Source: Megalobrama amblycephala (Eukaryota > Chordata > Actinopteri > Cypriniformes > Xenocyprididae). From it: a DNA stretch of 64,000 nt. A program made the translations under genes and the position numbers. Positions 1 through 11,828 of the stretch are shown one piece after another; the stretch's first letter is position 1; every line of letters starts with the position of its first letter. The notes below the pieces were generated by a model, which worked only from the letters and a program-made list of their open reading frames with translations, was not told where the DNA came from and ran no database searches. The stretch lies in contig NC_063045.1 of assembly GCF_018812025.1 (NCBI RefSeq), positions 17,843,046 through 17,907,045 of the forward strand, in the 5' to 3' direction.

Positions 1-1725
1 AAAATATTAAATACCCTATAAATTTCTAACATTGCCCAAAACTGACATTTTTTGAATAGAATGCACGTGACTTCTAAACTTTCTGGTAAAATAGCCTATA
101 TTTTCTTTCTAATTTTCTTTTAGACACTGTGAATGATCGTTTTTACTTTTTTTAATCATTTATTTGCCTTTTCCACTTCATTTAAGTTTTTAAAAGTGTA
201 TTCATATTTTTATTGATGTCATCATAATAATTATTTGAAAAATATTGTTTAAATGAGTTAGACAAGTGTGAAGTAGTCTAATTAATTAAACAAAAAATAA
301 ATACATTTTAGTGGCCTATGTTTAACTACATTGTACCATGTCAGCTGTAATGTAAAGTGTGACCAAAAAAGTCATCTAACAAGTCATTTTGATGATGGAG
401 CATAAATCAGAAATGTCAGTGGTGCTGACAAAATTAACACGAGTGTAGGATAGGCTGTCAAATGTTTTTCATGTTCCACATTTCGTGTTAAATCAAAAAC
501 GCATTCCTGAATAGAAGTCATCTCAAAAATGTTTGGGTGTTCCTATGAAATTGTGAGCTGGGCATATTCAGTTTGTCTCAAGTACTTGTTTATGGAAAGG
601 ATACATTAGAAAAGTATGACCATTACAAAACAAAGTTTTATTCTTAGTACATAAGTTTGGAGGCATTGCTCCATGTGTATTGAGAGCAGAGGAGGTGAGA
701 GAGGTCAGCAGAATGCCGGTGATCACAGTCAGCTGTTCTAATGCGTGGCTTATGGGGTCCCATTGGTGTAAAATTGGTCACATAGGATAGGGCCGGCTGA
801 CTGACAGAGCAGATATCGTCTGTCTTGATCACATGTGCTCTCTTTTACATGCTCCTTCTTGCTGTATAACCATACTGTATATGTGTTATTTCTGTCCCAT
901 AGGATTATTTTAATGAAAACATTCTTAGAAACTGTATTGTAGTTTTAAATAATTAATTATAGCAGCTGTATTTTTTATGTGATATTTTCTTAATTTTTAA
1001 GTACTGAAAGGTCACCTTTTCCAGAGCTTGTAAAAATCTGGATGAACCCATATTGATTTTCTGTAGTAAAGTTATAACAGCTAATCAAATGAGGGAAATT
1101 GTTGTCTGTTCTTTTCCTAATAACTTGAATCATATTGTTTTTGGTATTTACAGTATGTGTACAGTTTATATAAAATATATCACACACAATATAAAAAATC
1201 CACACCAAATCCACTTGACGGTTAATGATCACAAGTTGTCGTAATGGTACCTTTTATTAAATAGCAAAACAATACCTGAAAGTCAAAAATAGAAAAGGTA
1301 AAAGAATGTGGAAGAAATTTTAATTAAACATAACTAAAACTTCTTTCCTTACAGGGATAACATTTATGTATAATAACATTTTTATATGGTTTGATACTGT
1401 AACACTTGGTGTTTGAGACAAAAGAGAAATAAAACTAGGCAGGTGTCCAGATTCGTTATGAATGACTAAGCTAACGATTGAGGTATCCAGATTTGCTCCT
1501 ACCTAATAACAAAGAATTATACTTATGTAGAACCTATCAAGTTGGAGGAAAATTATGTAATGAATCATCACCTTTACCATGTTTCTTTCTTATAAAAACT
1601 GTTGTACACTCTTGATTGGGGGAATTTCTCTGAAATTGGTCTGAGATCCTAAAGCATATTAAAGGCATTGTCTGGAGTCTTGTCTGATTACTGCTGCGCA
1701 GCAGGTTAGTGGAACGCTAAAGATC
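1..1725. other. gpc5 intron 1 fragment, no gene seen
   Basis: AT-rich sequence with only short open frames that resemble nothing known. The ends of two elements start at its right edge. No exon, RNA gene or clear repeat boundary could be supported here. Confidence 0.6.
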
Positions 1726-2190
1726 TTAAAGGGATAGTTCACCCAAAAATAAAAATTATTCCATGATTTACTCTCCCTCAAGCTATCTTAGGTGTGGCTA
1801 TCTTCTTTCAGACGAACACAATCTGAGATATATTTAAAAATATCCTTAGTCCTCCAAGGTTTATAATGGTTGTGAATGGCAGCCCAAATTTTGAAGACAG
1901 AAAAAATACACCCATCCATAAAAAATGAATCCATATGACTCCAGGGGCTTAATAAAGGCCTTCTGATGCAAATCGATGCATTTGTTTAAGACAAATATCC
2001 TTATTTAAAACTTTATAAAGTAAAATAACAAGCTTCCAGTGCGACAGCCATACGCATCCAAAAAGCATTAACTTCCGCAACATTGTACACAATGCCATGA
2101 CGTTGTACACTACGTCATTGTGTACTACGTTGCGGAAGTTAACGGTTTTTGGACATATAATTTTCATTTTTGGGTGAACTATCCCTTTAA
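1726..2190. mobile_element. Palindromic TTAA-flanked MITE, family A copy 1
   Basis: Starts TTAAAGGGATAGTTCACC and ends with the inverted GGTGAACTATCCCTTTAA. The inner part is also palindromic: two arms containing AACTTCCGCAAC and GTTGCGGAAGTT lie near 2058-2154. There is no coding capacity. The ends are a very common cyprinid interspersed repeat; the exact family name was not verified. Its right TTAA (2187-2190) is also the left TTAA of the next element. Confidence 0.85.
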
Positions 2191-3153
2191 AGGTGCCATC
2201 GAACGTTTTTTTTACAAGATGTAATATAAGTCTAAGGTGTCCCCTGAATGTGTCTGTGAAGTTTCAGCTCAAAATACCCCATAGATTTTTTTAAATAAAT
2301 TTTTTTAACTGCCTATTTTGGGGCATCATTAACTATGCACCGATTCAGGGGCTGCTGGCCCTTTAAATCTTGTGCTCCCTGCCCATCGAGCTCGCGACTC
2401 TATAATACAGTGCATTTACAAAGTTCACACAGCTAATATAACCCTCAAATGAATCTTTACAAGATGTTCGTCATGTATGCTGCATGCATGCTTCGGATCA
2501 TGTGAGTATAGTATTTATTTGGATGTTTAATTTTGATTCTGAACGTGTTTGATAGTGCTCCGTGGCTAAAGCTAACATTACACACTGTTGGAGAGATTTA
2601 TAAAGAATGAAGTTGTGTTTATGAATTATACAGACTGCAAGTGTTAAAAAATGAAAATAGTGACGGCTCTTGTCTCCGTGAATGCAGTAAGAAATGATGG
2701 TAACTTCAACCAACAGTAGCTTACATTAGCAACATGCTAACGAAACATTTAGAAAGACAATTTACAAATATCACTAAAAATATCATGATATCATGGATCA
2801 TGTCAGTTATTATCGCTCCATCTGCCATTTTTCGCTGTTGTTATTGCTTGCTTACCTAGTCTGATGATTCAGCTGTGCACAGATCCAGACGCTAAATACT
2901 GCCCATAATGTTGGGAACATGGGCTGGCATATGCAAATGTTGGGGGCGTATTAATGACCCCAACTGTTACGTAACAGTCGGTGTTATGTTGAGATTCGCC
3001 TGTTCTTTGGAGGTCTTTTAAACAAATGAGATTTATATAAGAAGGAGGAAACAATGGAGTTTGAAACTCAGTGCATGTCTTTTCCATGTACTGAACTCTT
3101 GTTATTCAACTATGCCGAGGTAAATTCAATTTTTAATTCTAGGGCACCTTTAA
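2187..3153 (+). mobile_element. Non-autonomous DNA element, family B copy 1
   Basis: About 967 bp, bounded by TTAAAGGTGCC and GGCACCTTTAA. Two other full-length copies occur at 37515-38492 (same orientation) and 46198-47178 (opposite), sharing long blocks such as GTCTAAGGTGTCCCC and TTTTGGGGCATCATTAACTA. There is no transposase frame. TTAA at both ends suggests a TTAA-targeting (piggyBac-like) system; that assignment is inference. Confidence 0.85.
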
Positions 3154-3429
3154 TCCCAAGTGATAGTGTTAATAGGGGATGAGACGTCCTCCGACTTGAA
3201 GAAAGTTGTCGCCAGTAGACGCGCTAGAGTTCGTAAGTGTCGATTAGGAGATGCTACACTTAGTTTAACTTAAGTCAGGTGTGTAGGGGAATTTCTACCA
3301 CAGCATAAATAAATACTATCATCTGAACTTTATTTAGTGATTTAGTTTGGAGAGCTTTCATTTTTTTCAAGTTTTCAAGTAGTGAAAATGGCCCTTACTG
3401 AATCACATTCTTTGATTAATCCTCCACAG

Positions 3430-3591
3430 ATGCAGATCTTCTCATCTGCAAACACCAGGGTCCCACATGTTGCACCCGCAAGATGGAGGAGAGCTACTAC
3501 GCCGCAGCCCAGAGAGACACACTCCACAACATTCTCTCCTATAGCTTCGAACTCAAATATCTCATCCTGGGCCATGCTTCTACCTTCCAGG
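3430..3591 (+). CDS. gpc5: gpc5 exon 2 (start of core protein)
   Basis: 162 bp between acceptor cctccacag and donor gtatgt, entering in phase 1 and leaving in phase 1. It encodes residues 1-54 and begins D-A-D-L-L-I-C, followed by GPTCCTRKMEE at 11-21. Cysteines at residues 7, 14 and 15 correspond to the conserved IC...TCC cluster at the start of the glypican core. The following helix (SYYAAAQRDTLHNIL to ASTFQ) matches the position and pattern of the GPC3/GPC5 helix ending in AAAFQ or AAVFQ. The phase-1 acceptor decides the start: it restores GAT (Asp) with the last base of exon 1. A different forward frame is also open across this exon but lacks any glypican pattern. A MITE begins only 16 bp after the exon. 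Confidence 0.92.
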
Positions 3592-3607
3592 GTATGTATC
3601 GATATAG

Positions 3608-3810
3608 ACCAGTGCTCGAAGTAGGCCGGCCGGTACGCACTGGTACACAGTAACAGCTCTTCTATATTTTAATCTGTAGTGTACCCTCACTTTTTTGTAC
3701 CGGCACATCTCACATGTTGTCGGTACACTGTCCACCCCTCCCCCGGAAGAAACGCAAATTCAATTGAGGGTGACACTCCCCCCACTCTCGGAACGGCACT
3801 TCGAGCACTG
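3608..3810. mobile_element. 203-bp MITE just after the exon 2 donor
   Basis: The inverted ends CCAGTGCTCGAAGT and ACTTCGAGCACTG are flanked by direct ATATAG on both sides (3602-3607 and 3811-3816), read as a target-site duplication. It carries no open frame. The size and short duplication suit an hAT-like MITE. Confidence 0.75.
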
Positions 3811-4200
3811 ATATAGTGTGACACTTTTTTGTCAAATAAATACTATGGCCATGTGCTTTTTGCATTTACGGCAGGAGCAAGAGGTCATGGGATCAAGTCC
3901 CTGCCACAGCAGGTGGCTCACACGTTCACTACATGCTGTTGCTTTGTACGCATGTATGGGAGACACTGCAAGGTGGTGTTCAACATCTCATGAGTCGTAT
4001 ACTGTAAATTTCCAAGGTTACTATGAGATTTGCTTTTTGTCGCTGTTTTTCACGCTCACAGAATGATCCTTTATCTGCACGAGGTCTCCTGTGAAGCGGT
4101 ACATGTGTTTCTTAGAGGTTGACTGGTACTTTAGGACAAGGCCTTTCAGAATCAGTGTTTGAATAAAACGTACAAAAAGAACCAATCAGAAAGATGTTTT

Positions 4201-4242
<42 letters not shown>

Positions 4243-4289
4243 TCACTTAGCTCCATGAATATCATTATCTACTCCAGTGAGTTTTCATG
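3811..4289. repeat. Intron 2 segment with TC/AC microsatellite
   Basis: Contains a compound (TC)n(AC)n simple repeat at about 4200-4243. The rest is unremarkable. A stretch near 3870-3900 (GGATCAAGTCCC) resembles a tRNA B box but has no supporting A box, so no SINE is called. Confidence 0.7.
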
Positions 4290-5338
4290 TATAACATCCC
4301 TTACGGAATGAAAATATATGGGAATATATTGCAAAATATAATGCAATATATTACATAATACATTTCCATATATGGGAAACTAGCGCTTATATTTTTCAAT
4401 ATACTGCAATATATGCATTGACCATGTATGACTATATATTGAAATATAAATATAAATGAAGACAAAAATAGCATTACATTCATAAAGTTTTATCCTTTAT
4501 TGTGTACATATATTTTACATGTTCCCATATAAATGTGAATTTATTGTACACACATATATACACACATTCATGAAATTAGTTACAATCAGTGATTACAACA
4601 GACTTCTAGTTCACAGCATGCTTTGCTTCTGACTGTTAAAGGAGAGTAAATGTTAAAATCGAGTGTTATTTAATGTGTTATGCTCAATATTGATATAGGG
4701 GGAGATCTGTTTGTGTTTAAAGTTGTATTATTTTGCAATTTAAAAGGTTTTCTGGAATGTGTGAGTTTTTGGGGTTACCATTGTGCTGAAGAATAGAGCC
4801 TGTAGTTAGGTTGACGATCGGCTGAACACCATTAAGACTATAATAACTTTATTTAAAAAGTAACGGCTGTGCAACGCTATAGCACAGTGATAGTCTCTTT
4901 TGTAAAAACTTTAGTATGTGGAGGTGTGCTTTTGTTAACCAACTTGGAAATATGAAACATTTCAAATGTAAATAATTATAAAATATAAGAAATGTGTTAC
5001 ATATTATATTTTACCATATATGTGTTTATACTGCATGAGTAAATATATCTGCAATATATTATGCATGCAGTACCATAGCTGATCACATATAAATCTATAT
5101 ATTATGAAGTATGTTACTGAATATAAAATTACATATATTATGATATATTTAGTCAATATATTATCACATATTTTTCAATATATGAAAAGTGCCTATTCCT
5201 TATGTATTTTTCAATATATTGTAATATATTTACACAATATATTTTTCTGTATATTTGCAAATATACTGTTAAGTCATGTAATATATTGATCATTCAAATA
5301 TAGGGAAATATATTTTCTTTCCATAAGGGATATGACGT
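4290..5338. mobile_element. 1-kb AT-rich inverted-repeat element
   Basis: Left end CATCCCTTACGGAATGAAAA, right end (inverted) CATATCCCTTATGGAAAGAA. Close to both ends and in part of the interior are dense, degenerate copies of CAATATATTG-type sequence, so much of the element can fold on itself. The centre (about 4560-4960) is less repetitive. No coding frame. Boundaries are good to within a few bases. Confidence 0.7.
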
Positions 5339-7571
5339 TATAAACCACGTTAGCTTCAAATTTACAACTCTAAACCTCGCCCAACCAAATATTTAAGTTC
5401 ATCCAATTTGTCCACCCAAACTTGCACAAAAACCTTTTCAGATTCATAGGAAAAGGGAACAGTCGCTGTCCTCTCTGTCTTTGCTGCCAGCCGAGTGAAT
5501 ATTTAACGAGTTTAAAGCAAACGAAAAGAGAAATGTTGAAATTCTTGGCGTATCCGTGGAGATCCGTCTCACTGCACTTCAATGTATTGCTCTATAATGA
5601 GAGCTTTTGAAAAGATCAGTTGTCCTTTTCTGCTACTTTTCGCATGGTTGTAGCTGGTGTCCTGTTTAAAAGAAAGAAGGTCTGTAAAGTGGTTTTCATT
5701 CCCACGTGAAAGAGGATTTTTAATGTAGATCGCTTTTTGTCTATATGCCTGCTTGTTTAAAGGGAAAGTAATAATTCAAGTACAAACCTTATGGACTCTT
5801 TTGGGAATGTGTGTTTAAGAGTTAGTTCACCCAAAACTTCTGTTCTTACCAGTATGTTTTTTTTTTCTTTTTTCTTTTATGGAAGACGAAAAAGCTTGCA
5901 GAATGTCTCTGTCTCTTTCAAGATCCAAAAATGATGCGACATGTGACAACCAAAGATGTTAGATATTGTTGATACCAAAAATGCTTTAAAACGTAGGGAA
6001 AATAAACTGTTGGATTTTGAGAGTGTGTACATTTGTGGTTGAACTATTTCTTTGAAAAGTCGCCCTTTGTACCAGAGTAATTCCATTGTAAAGCAAATCC
6101 AACATATGCTGCTCACATACTAGCTATCCAACAAAGCTCAACAATCCTCTCCAAAGCTAAAAGGCACTAAAAATACTTTGTGCTACCTTCTCTTGATCTA
6201 AATTCAAACTTGGACTGGGTACAGCAAGTTGAGTTATTCTGACACTGATCTTTTTTAAAGAAGGACCCATATCAAATCCAACAGGCGCTGAGTTAATAGA
6301 GCTATCAGGGGTACACTCAGGGGTACCTTCTATCCATCTTCTCAGAACATTCTGCTGTCCCAGAGGTTAGAGGGCAGTTTGGTGATTCCTGGGCGCCCTC
6401 GGTGACCCCTGCAATCTGCATGACCTCCCCCCACATGCCTCAATTGCCGAGAACCATATGAGAAGAACCCTATTACACTATCCAGGCATAATCCTCTGCC
6501 ATGTCACCTGATACTGAGGTGTTTGGATGCAGTTGCCAAGATACCTCCTAGTCTGAATATAGTGCTACTAGTGTTTTTTAACTGTTTTGTTATATGGATT
6601 AAGTTCGAAGTATCCGTGCTTGATTATGTTGACAGTAATACCCATCTGTTATACTTCTTAAGCATTCATACAATCCCCCAATCCCGGCTGTGTGGTTTGG
6701 GGCTTGGTTGAAGGGACCAAGAAACTGTTGCTGACCCAAGAAGGTCACTCGCATATTGTTGTTAGAATTACAGGATGCCTGGAGTGCCACCGAGAGATGA
6801 GAATGCCAGGAGCAGTGATGCAACATTTCAGGATCCCTGCCGGTTTTCTTGCAAAACCTCAAAGGCTTGTTATAGAAAGATTCTTGTGGGTGTCTTTTAG
6901 TATTCTTGGCCAAACAGGTGTTCTTTTGTTCCTCCATCAATAAAGAGCTATCATAACATTCGGGCTTGTTGTTAGCATGCTAGTCATTCTCACAGAAACA
7001 AGACGGAGCTGGAATGCTTTGGTCGTTATGAATGAGATGACACTAAAGCAAACTGCACTTTGAAGGGTCCTACCAGCTGTCTACTTAAAGTACCCGTCTG
7101 TCACATGTCATACAAAAGTTAATACGCCATTGTAAATAATGTGTACGGTAAAACTGACTATGATCCATGACTTCCATTTGCAACCCGTAGGCAAAGTGAG
7201 GTATAAGATGTCGCTCTGACTGCTAAAATTGGTAATAAGCTAGTCGCATGTGTCACATATCTCCAAACTAACCTTCAGCCCAATAGCGCCACTCCAAAAG
7301 ATCCATGGATTAAGTGTTGTCAGCTCCCATTAGTCCAATGGAAAGAGAGATTAGATGCATAAGAAAGAGTTGTAAGCAATGTGAGACAAGGCAGAGGTGT
7401 ATCGTGACAGTCTAGTATGTTTGACCCTCTCGTAAATGTCAAACAAAATGACCGCGATTGTTAGTCCGCTCATGTTACAAATGTTTATGTGTCTATGAAA
7501 TAACTGTTCTTGGATGTAATTTTTAGCACTTATTCAATCCAGAATTTCTGTTTTATTTCCTCTTCCCACAG
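5339..7571. other. gpc5 intron 2, right part
   Basis: No gene seen. At about 5819-6060 there is a diverged relic of the family A MITE (AGTTAGTTCACCCAAAA, later GTGGTTGAACTATTTCTTTG). The segment 6360-6500 is less AT-rich than its surroundings and unique-looking; it could be conserved non-coding DNA, but that needs an alignment. A 113-residue reverse frame at 6599-6940 has no recognisable domain. Confidence 0.55.
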
Positions 7572-8281
7572 ATACCTTCCATTCCCTACTGTCCTTTACT
7601 CTAAATCATACCTGCTCGCTCTTTGACAGCACCTACGAGACAATCTCTCAAGATGCAAGACCTTTGGTGTCTACCCTCTTCTATGACCTTGATCTCTACC
7701 TCCGTGGCGATGCCAATATCTCTGTGGAGCACTCTGTCCACAGTTTCTATGACAAACTCTTCCCGTTGGTATACCAACACCTGGTCAATCCTGGCTTGGG
7801 CTCACCTGTTTCTTCCTGGTCCTCCGAAGGAAGCGAGTGCCTTCGTGCCACACGGCATGACGTCAACCCCTTTGGCCCTCACCCACATGAACTTGCTCAG
7901 GGACTGTCTAAGGCACTAGTGGCTGGTCATGCCCTCAGTCGGGCACTGGCGGTGGGTGCAGAGGTTCTGAATGTGACCGAGTCGGTGGGGATGACAAAGC
8001 AGTGTGGACGTGCACTGGTAGGGATGTTGTTCTGTCCGCACTGCCGTGGACTGACCCTGATCCGGCCGTGCGGAGGCCTGTGTCTCAATGTGATGCGAGG
8101 TTGCCTGGCAGGCCTGTCTGAGCTGGATGGGCCTTGGCGGCGCTATGTAGCATTGCTGGAGGGGCTGAGCGGGGCACTTGCAGGGGGATACGAACTGGAA
8201 ATGGCACTTCTACGCATCCGGGAAAGAATTAATGATGCCATCCTCACCGCGCAACTACATGGGCCACATCTCAGCGCCGTG
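7572..8281 (+). CDS. gpc5: gpc5 exon 3 (main cysteine-rich core)
   Basis: 710 bp, acceptor ttcccacag, donor gtgagt, phases 1 and 0, residues 55-291. This is the large central exon of all glypicans and carries eight cysteines (69, 144, 199, 209, 212, 221, 225, 232). The family signature C-x2-C-x-G-L-x4-P-C...C-x2-V-x2-G-C runs from 209 to 232 (CPHCRGL ... CLNVMRGC). One signature position, usually Phe or Tyr before the fifth cysteine, is Leu 224 here. GPC5-type landmarks are CPHCxGLTL, CLNVMRGCLA and the ending NDAILTAQLHG. Predicted N-glycosylation sequons are at Asn 66 (NHT), 103 (NIS) and 188 (NVT). The exon is clearly more GC-rich than its introns. The acceptor is fixed by the phase-1 join that rebuilds Asp 55 from the last G of exon 2. 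Confidence 0.95.
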
Positions 8282-9138
8282 GTGAGTCATGCTACTCTCT
8301 AATTCATAGAACACATTTATTTTTATTCCACACACGAGCTACACCATATGCTGGACTAATCAGCCCTAGCCTGCATGAACTTGCAGCAGCATGTTCGCTG
8401 ATTGGTGCATATCAAATGTCTCGACCAATCAAAGGCTGTGCAGTTGCAAGTTTTGCACATACTAATCTGCTATATTTACATGTGCTTAAATCTTAAATGT
8501 ATAAGAGGTCTCAAAAGTGGTCTTTTAAAAACAGAGTTATGAAGCCCTCTGATTATCATATCTGCAAGGGATTTATTATTAGCTCCATGATTAGGAGCAT
8601 GATTTTGTGGTAATATGACACGTTCTGTAAAAAAATGTGTCGGTCATGACAGTGTGACTATGGCTGTATGTAAGTGAATACCCAGCCGCTCACTCTGAGG
8701 CTATTCATACCATCAACGTCAGAGTCTGTGTGCACGCCATCGGACGGCCGTCTGCCCGTCTCTCTCACTTGACTATTTCACTGGAATTGTGGCTGAGGGG
8801 CTGCAGGGGTCAAGGGTTTCGTGACAGCTCGGCTTTGCACTTATCATGTCCTGGTGCTGACAGCTCTCTATGGGTAGGTCAAGTTTGAGACCGCATTCCC
8901 ACAAATCTGTCTCAAAGAGCATAGACTTACCAGTCAGAATGGAAGATATTATTACTTAAGCCCCCCAACCGCAGCCCCCATAAACTCCAACACCAAGCTT
9001 ACCGCTTTACAATGGAGGCTGCTTGTGGGAGTTCGAGCCCCCCCCCAAACTCCACCATTGGATCAAGTGTTGCTCACTCACGGATGCCACGAGGCTGAAA
9101 TTACTTTAGGTTCATGTTGCCTGGTTTGGACCCAGTCT
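8282..9138. other. gpc5 intron 3, left part
   Basis: No gene or clear element end. A short imperfect inverted pair (GAACTTGCAG near 8378 and CAGTTGCAAG near 8440) is visible. A C-rich stretch occurs near 9037-9060. Confidence 0.5.
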
Positions 9139-9873
9139 TAAGGCTCCGGTATACTTCAAACGAAATTCTTTTTCATTCTTCGTTTAGGGGTAAAACGAAG
9201 TTCGAAATGCGTGACCAGCGATATACTGTAAACGAACATCTGACACCGCCCACACTGCTAAGAGCGACGTTTAGATGAATATGTAAATATGTGCCATGCA
9301 CTTTCTTCTCAGTAACAAAATAAACACAAAAAATGAGAAAACAGCAAGCATTTATTATAGAAAGCATAAGAAAAGCGTCTAATCATAACAACATGGGTAT
9401 GTTAGCACGAGCTCTGCAAATTAGCACTCCAGTCACATCACGTCTTCATATAGCACTTTATTCAATAGATTGCTTAAAATCAAGCATCTTTACAGTATCA
9501 AACAGTGTTAGTGCCTCATTTTTTTACAAGCACAACTTCATTTTGTGCTATAAAGCGGCTATCCAGTGTGTTCATGTTTTCACCCGCGAAATCTTACCTC
9601 AACAAACTCTACAGATCAAATTGGTCAGAGACGCGCTCCACGCGAATGAAGGCAGAGCCTCAGCGCACACCTCCTATTACGTTATCGTCACTGACCAATG
9701 GTAGTACGAAGGTGTTTTGCAGCTGGAACAAACTTTTCCTGAAAGTTCGCTTTGGCAAGCCGTTTCAAACTTCCAAAAAGAACACAAAACGAACTTCGTT
9801 TTGGCCTGATTTTGTTCGAAATGACGTCACATCAGTTCGTTCTTCGATTTCGTTTGAAGTATACCGGAGCCTT
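9139..9873. mobile_element. 735-bp TTAA-flanked inverted-repeat element
   Basis: Long inverted ends: AAGGCTCCGGTATACTTCAA on the left, and the same in reverse complement at 9847-9872, each next to TTAA or TTTAA. The subterminal arms are rich in AACGAA/TTCGTT repeats. Two overlapping 123-residue frames inside show no transposase motif, so it is a non-autonomous element. Confidence 0.82.
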
Positions 9874-11646
9874 TAAGGGTTGGACAACAGAGCACTAGAA
9901 AAGTTGTTAGATGCAATCTTAAGACGGGTCGGTGAAGTTATGATTTGGCCAAAAACAGACTCTACGCCAGTGGTTCCGCTTTGGGATCCAGAGTTTTCAC
10001 TAGACATAAAATGATGGCCCAACATTCAATAAAAACTTAATTTTGATTTCTTTCTCATTCTTTTAGCACTAGCCACTAATTCACTTTTAGCCACTAATTT
10101 ACTGCACAAACCATGTTTTCATCTTTGTAAGTGAAGCCTTATTTGAAGTCGTACGTCACGTTACTTGTCCATGTTAGTCTCTCTAATTTGGCTAGCTTCT
10201 GCTAAGTTATGGATGAATTGGCAAAAAATTCTATTGAGTTTTTTATTACACATGGCTTTTAATGTCAACATCAACTTGATACACCTATTTTTATCATAAC
10301 TCTGATTGTATGGTTAGTTGTATTTTATTATTCACAACAGAAGAAGATAGTTTACGCTAACATTACTGTATACTCTGGTACATATGCTGGTATGGTATGT
10401 TTTGAAGCATGGCAGCTGTTTTGAGTTGGTTTATGCTGGTCCTTAGAGCTAGTCCTAAGCTAGTTGCTTAGGACCAGCACTTGACCAGCTTAAATCAGCT
10501 CATGACCAGCTAATGACCATCTTAAACCAGCTCAAACCAGCTGCCATGATTCAAAACATACCTAACCAGCATGGAAATGCTGGATTTTTCAACAGGGTAG
10601 CACCCCTTTTACCATGGGCAGAAGGCAATTTGTACCTGTGCTGCATTACAAATTGCGTTCAGTCACATTTCAGAACACAACAATGTGCCGAGCTTGCGTA
10701 ACTAGAAACATTTGTGATACATACAGTATTAGCGTATTTTTGGTGGGGCCGGGTCTTAGATGTGCACTTTATTGTTAATGTGCTACAAATGTAAAGCAGT
10801 TTGTTATAATGTTTTTGCTAATTGTAAAAGAAAGAGATTCTAAATGATAATTTGTGATAACTTAATTGTTTATAAGATGTCTATATGTGCCCCCCAGCGT
10901 TGACATGGAGGACTATGGGGCCTCTCCAGTCCCTCACACTGCATGTGGTTTGGCGCTATCTTGGTGCTGCTTGAGTTGTTTGGGTGTTGTCTGGTCCCAA
11001 TCAGCCTGATGTCCTGCATGCAAATTCACCTCTGGACAAAGACGGCTCCCGTGAACCGGCCGGCCCCTTCCCAAAATGCAATGCAGCTAGCGAGGGGCCA
11101 AAGCAGGGGAATGAGAAAGTTCGGCTAATCCTTAGATAAATAAAGCGCTGTAGAAGATATACAAATACAAACACGTTTACACACGCTCACATAGACCACT
11201 TTTTCAGCCCTCATTCTGATTTATAATTTCTGGAATATACCGGAAACATGTAAACTATGGCAAAAAAAATTTTTTTTTGATTGTCCATCTTATTTTGATG
11301 TATTTTTTTAACATATATATTTAGCAATGGTGAGATACTGAATAAAATAATATACACATTTTATGCATACAGAAAAGTTAATGCATTATAATTCCATATC
11401 AAGTACAGTTTAATACAGTGAAAACTTGAGCTTATTGTGCAATATTGTTCCAATTAAAAATCAATAAAATTGTAGAGTGCTATTGTGCCATTTATTAAAG
11501 GCCACTAGATGGAGTAATCTCTTTGAATTGGTGTGAGTCAGTTCAAACAGGCTCAAATTGCGCATTACATGAGTTTTTTTCTCTTACATACATATTCAAA
11601 CCCATAATAATGCAGTGGATCTTTATTCCTTATCTCTCTCTTTCAG
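9874..11646. other. gpc5 intron 3, right part, with a CCAGC-type MITE
   Basis: Holds one foldback element at about 10380-10600 built from CCAGC/GCTGG words, with arms around the centre GGTCCTTAGAGC...GGACCAGCAC and a right end TTTTTCAACAGGGT typical of cyprinid MITEs. Outside it the sequence is AT-rich without exons. Confidence 0.6.
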
Positions 11647-11828
11647 GTAGGTAAAGTTTGTGGTTCCTTGACTGAATCAGTTTCCTCCACTCCAGTCAGT
11701 CCCACCTCAGGAAGCTTGACTCCTTCAGTAAACCCCACCATTGAACTTCAAACCTCAGTCACGTCCTCCAACCTGACAACACTACCTGATACAGGCAACC
11801 AACATGAGCACATAACGCTAAAAAGAAG
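11647..11828 (+). CDS. gpc5: gpc5 exon 4 (core end and Ser/Thr/Pro linker)
   Basis: 182 bp after a long polypyrimidine tract (ctctctctttcag), donor gtgaga, phases 0 and 2, residues 292-352. It begins V-G-K-V-C-G, matching the VNxICG that opens this exon in GPC5; Cys 296 is a conserved core cysteine. From 298 to 340, 26 of 43 residues are Ser, Thr or Pro, with one sequon at Asn 333 (NLT), and the exon ends in a basic K-R-R. In GPC3/GPC5 proteins this is the flexible loop where convertases may cut; the basic run does not meet the minimal R-x-x-R rule. The mucin-like composition is longer and more extreme than I know from mammalian GPC5, so O-glycosylation is an inference. Confidence 0.88.

Noticed and set aside
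3382..3624. 80-residue forward frame across gpc5 exon 2
   Set aside because: It is a shadow in another frame of the glypican exon; the glypican frame has the conserved cysteines and correct splice phases.
3865..3905. tRNA- or SINE-like B box (GGATCAAGTCCC)
   Set aside because: No A box at the right distance and no cloverleaf could be drawn.
9333..9876. Two overlapping 123-residue forward frames
   Set aside because: They lie inside an inverted-repeat element and lack transposase motifs.
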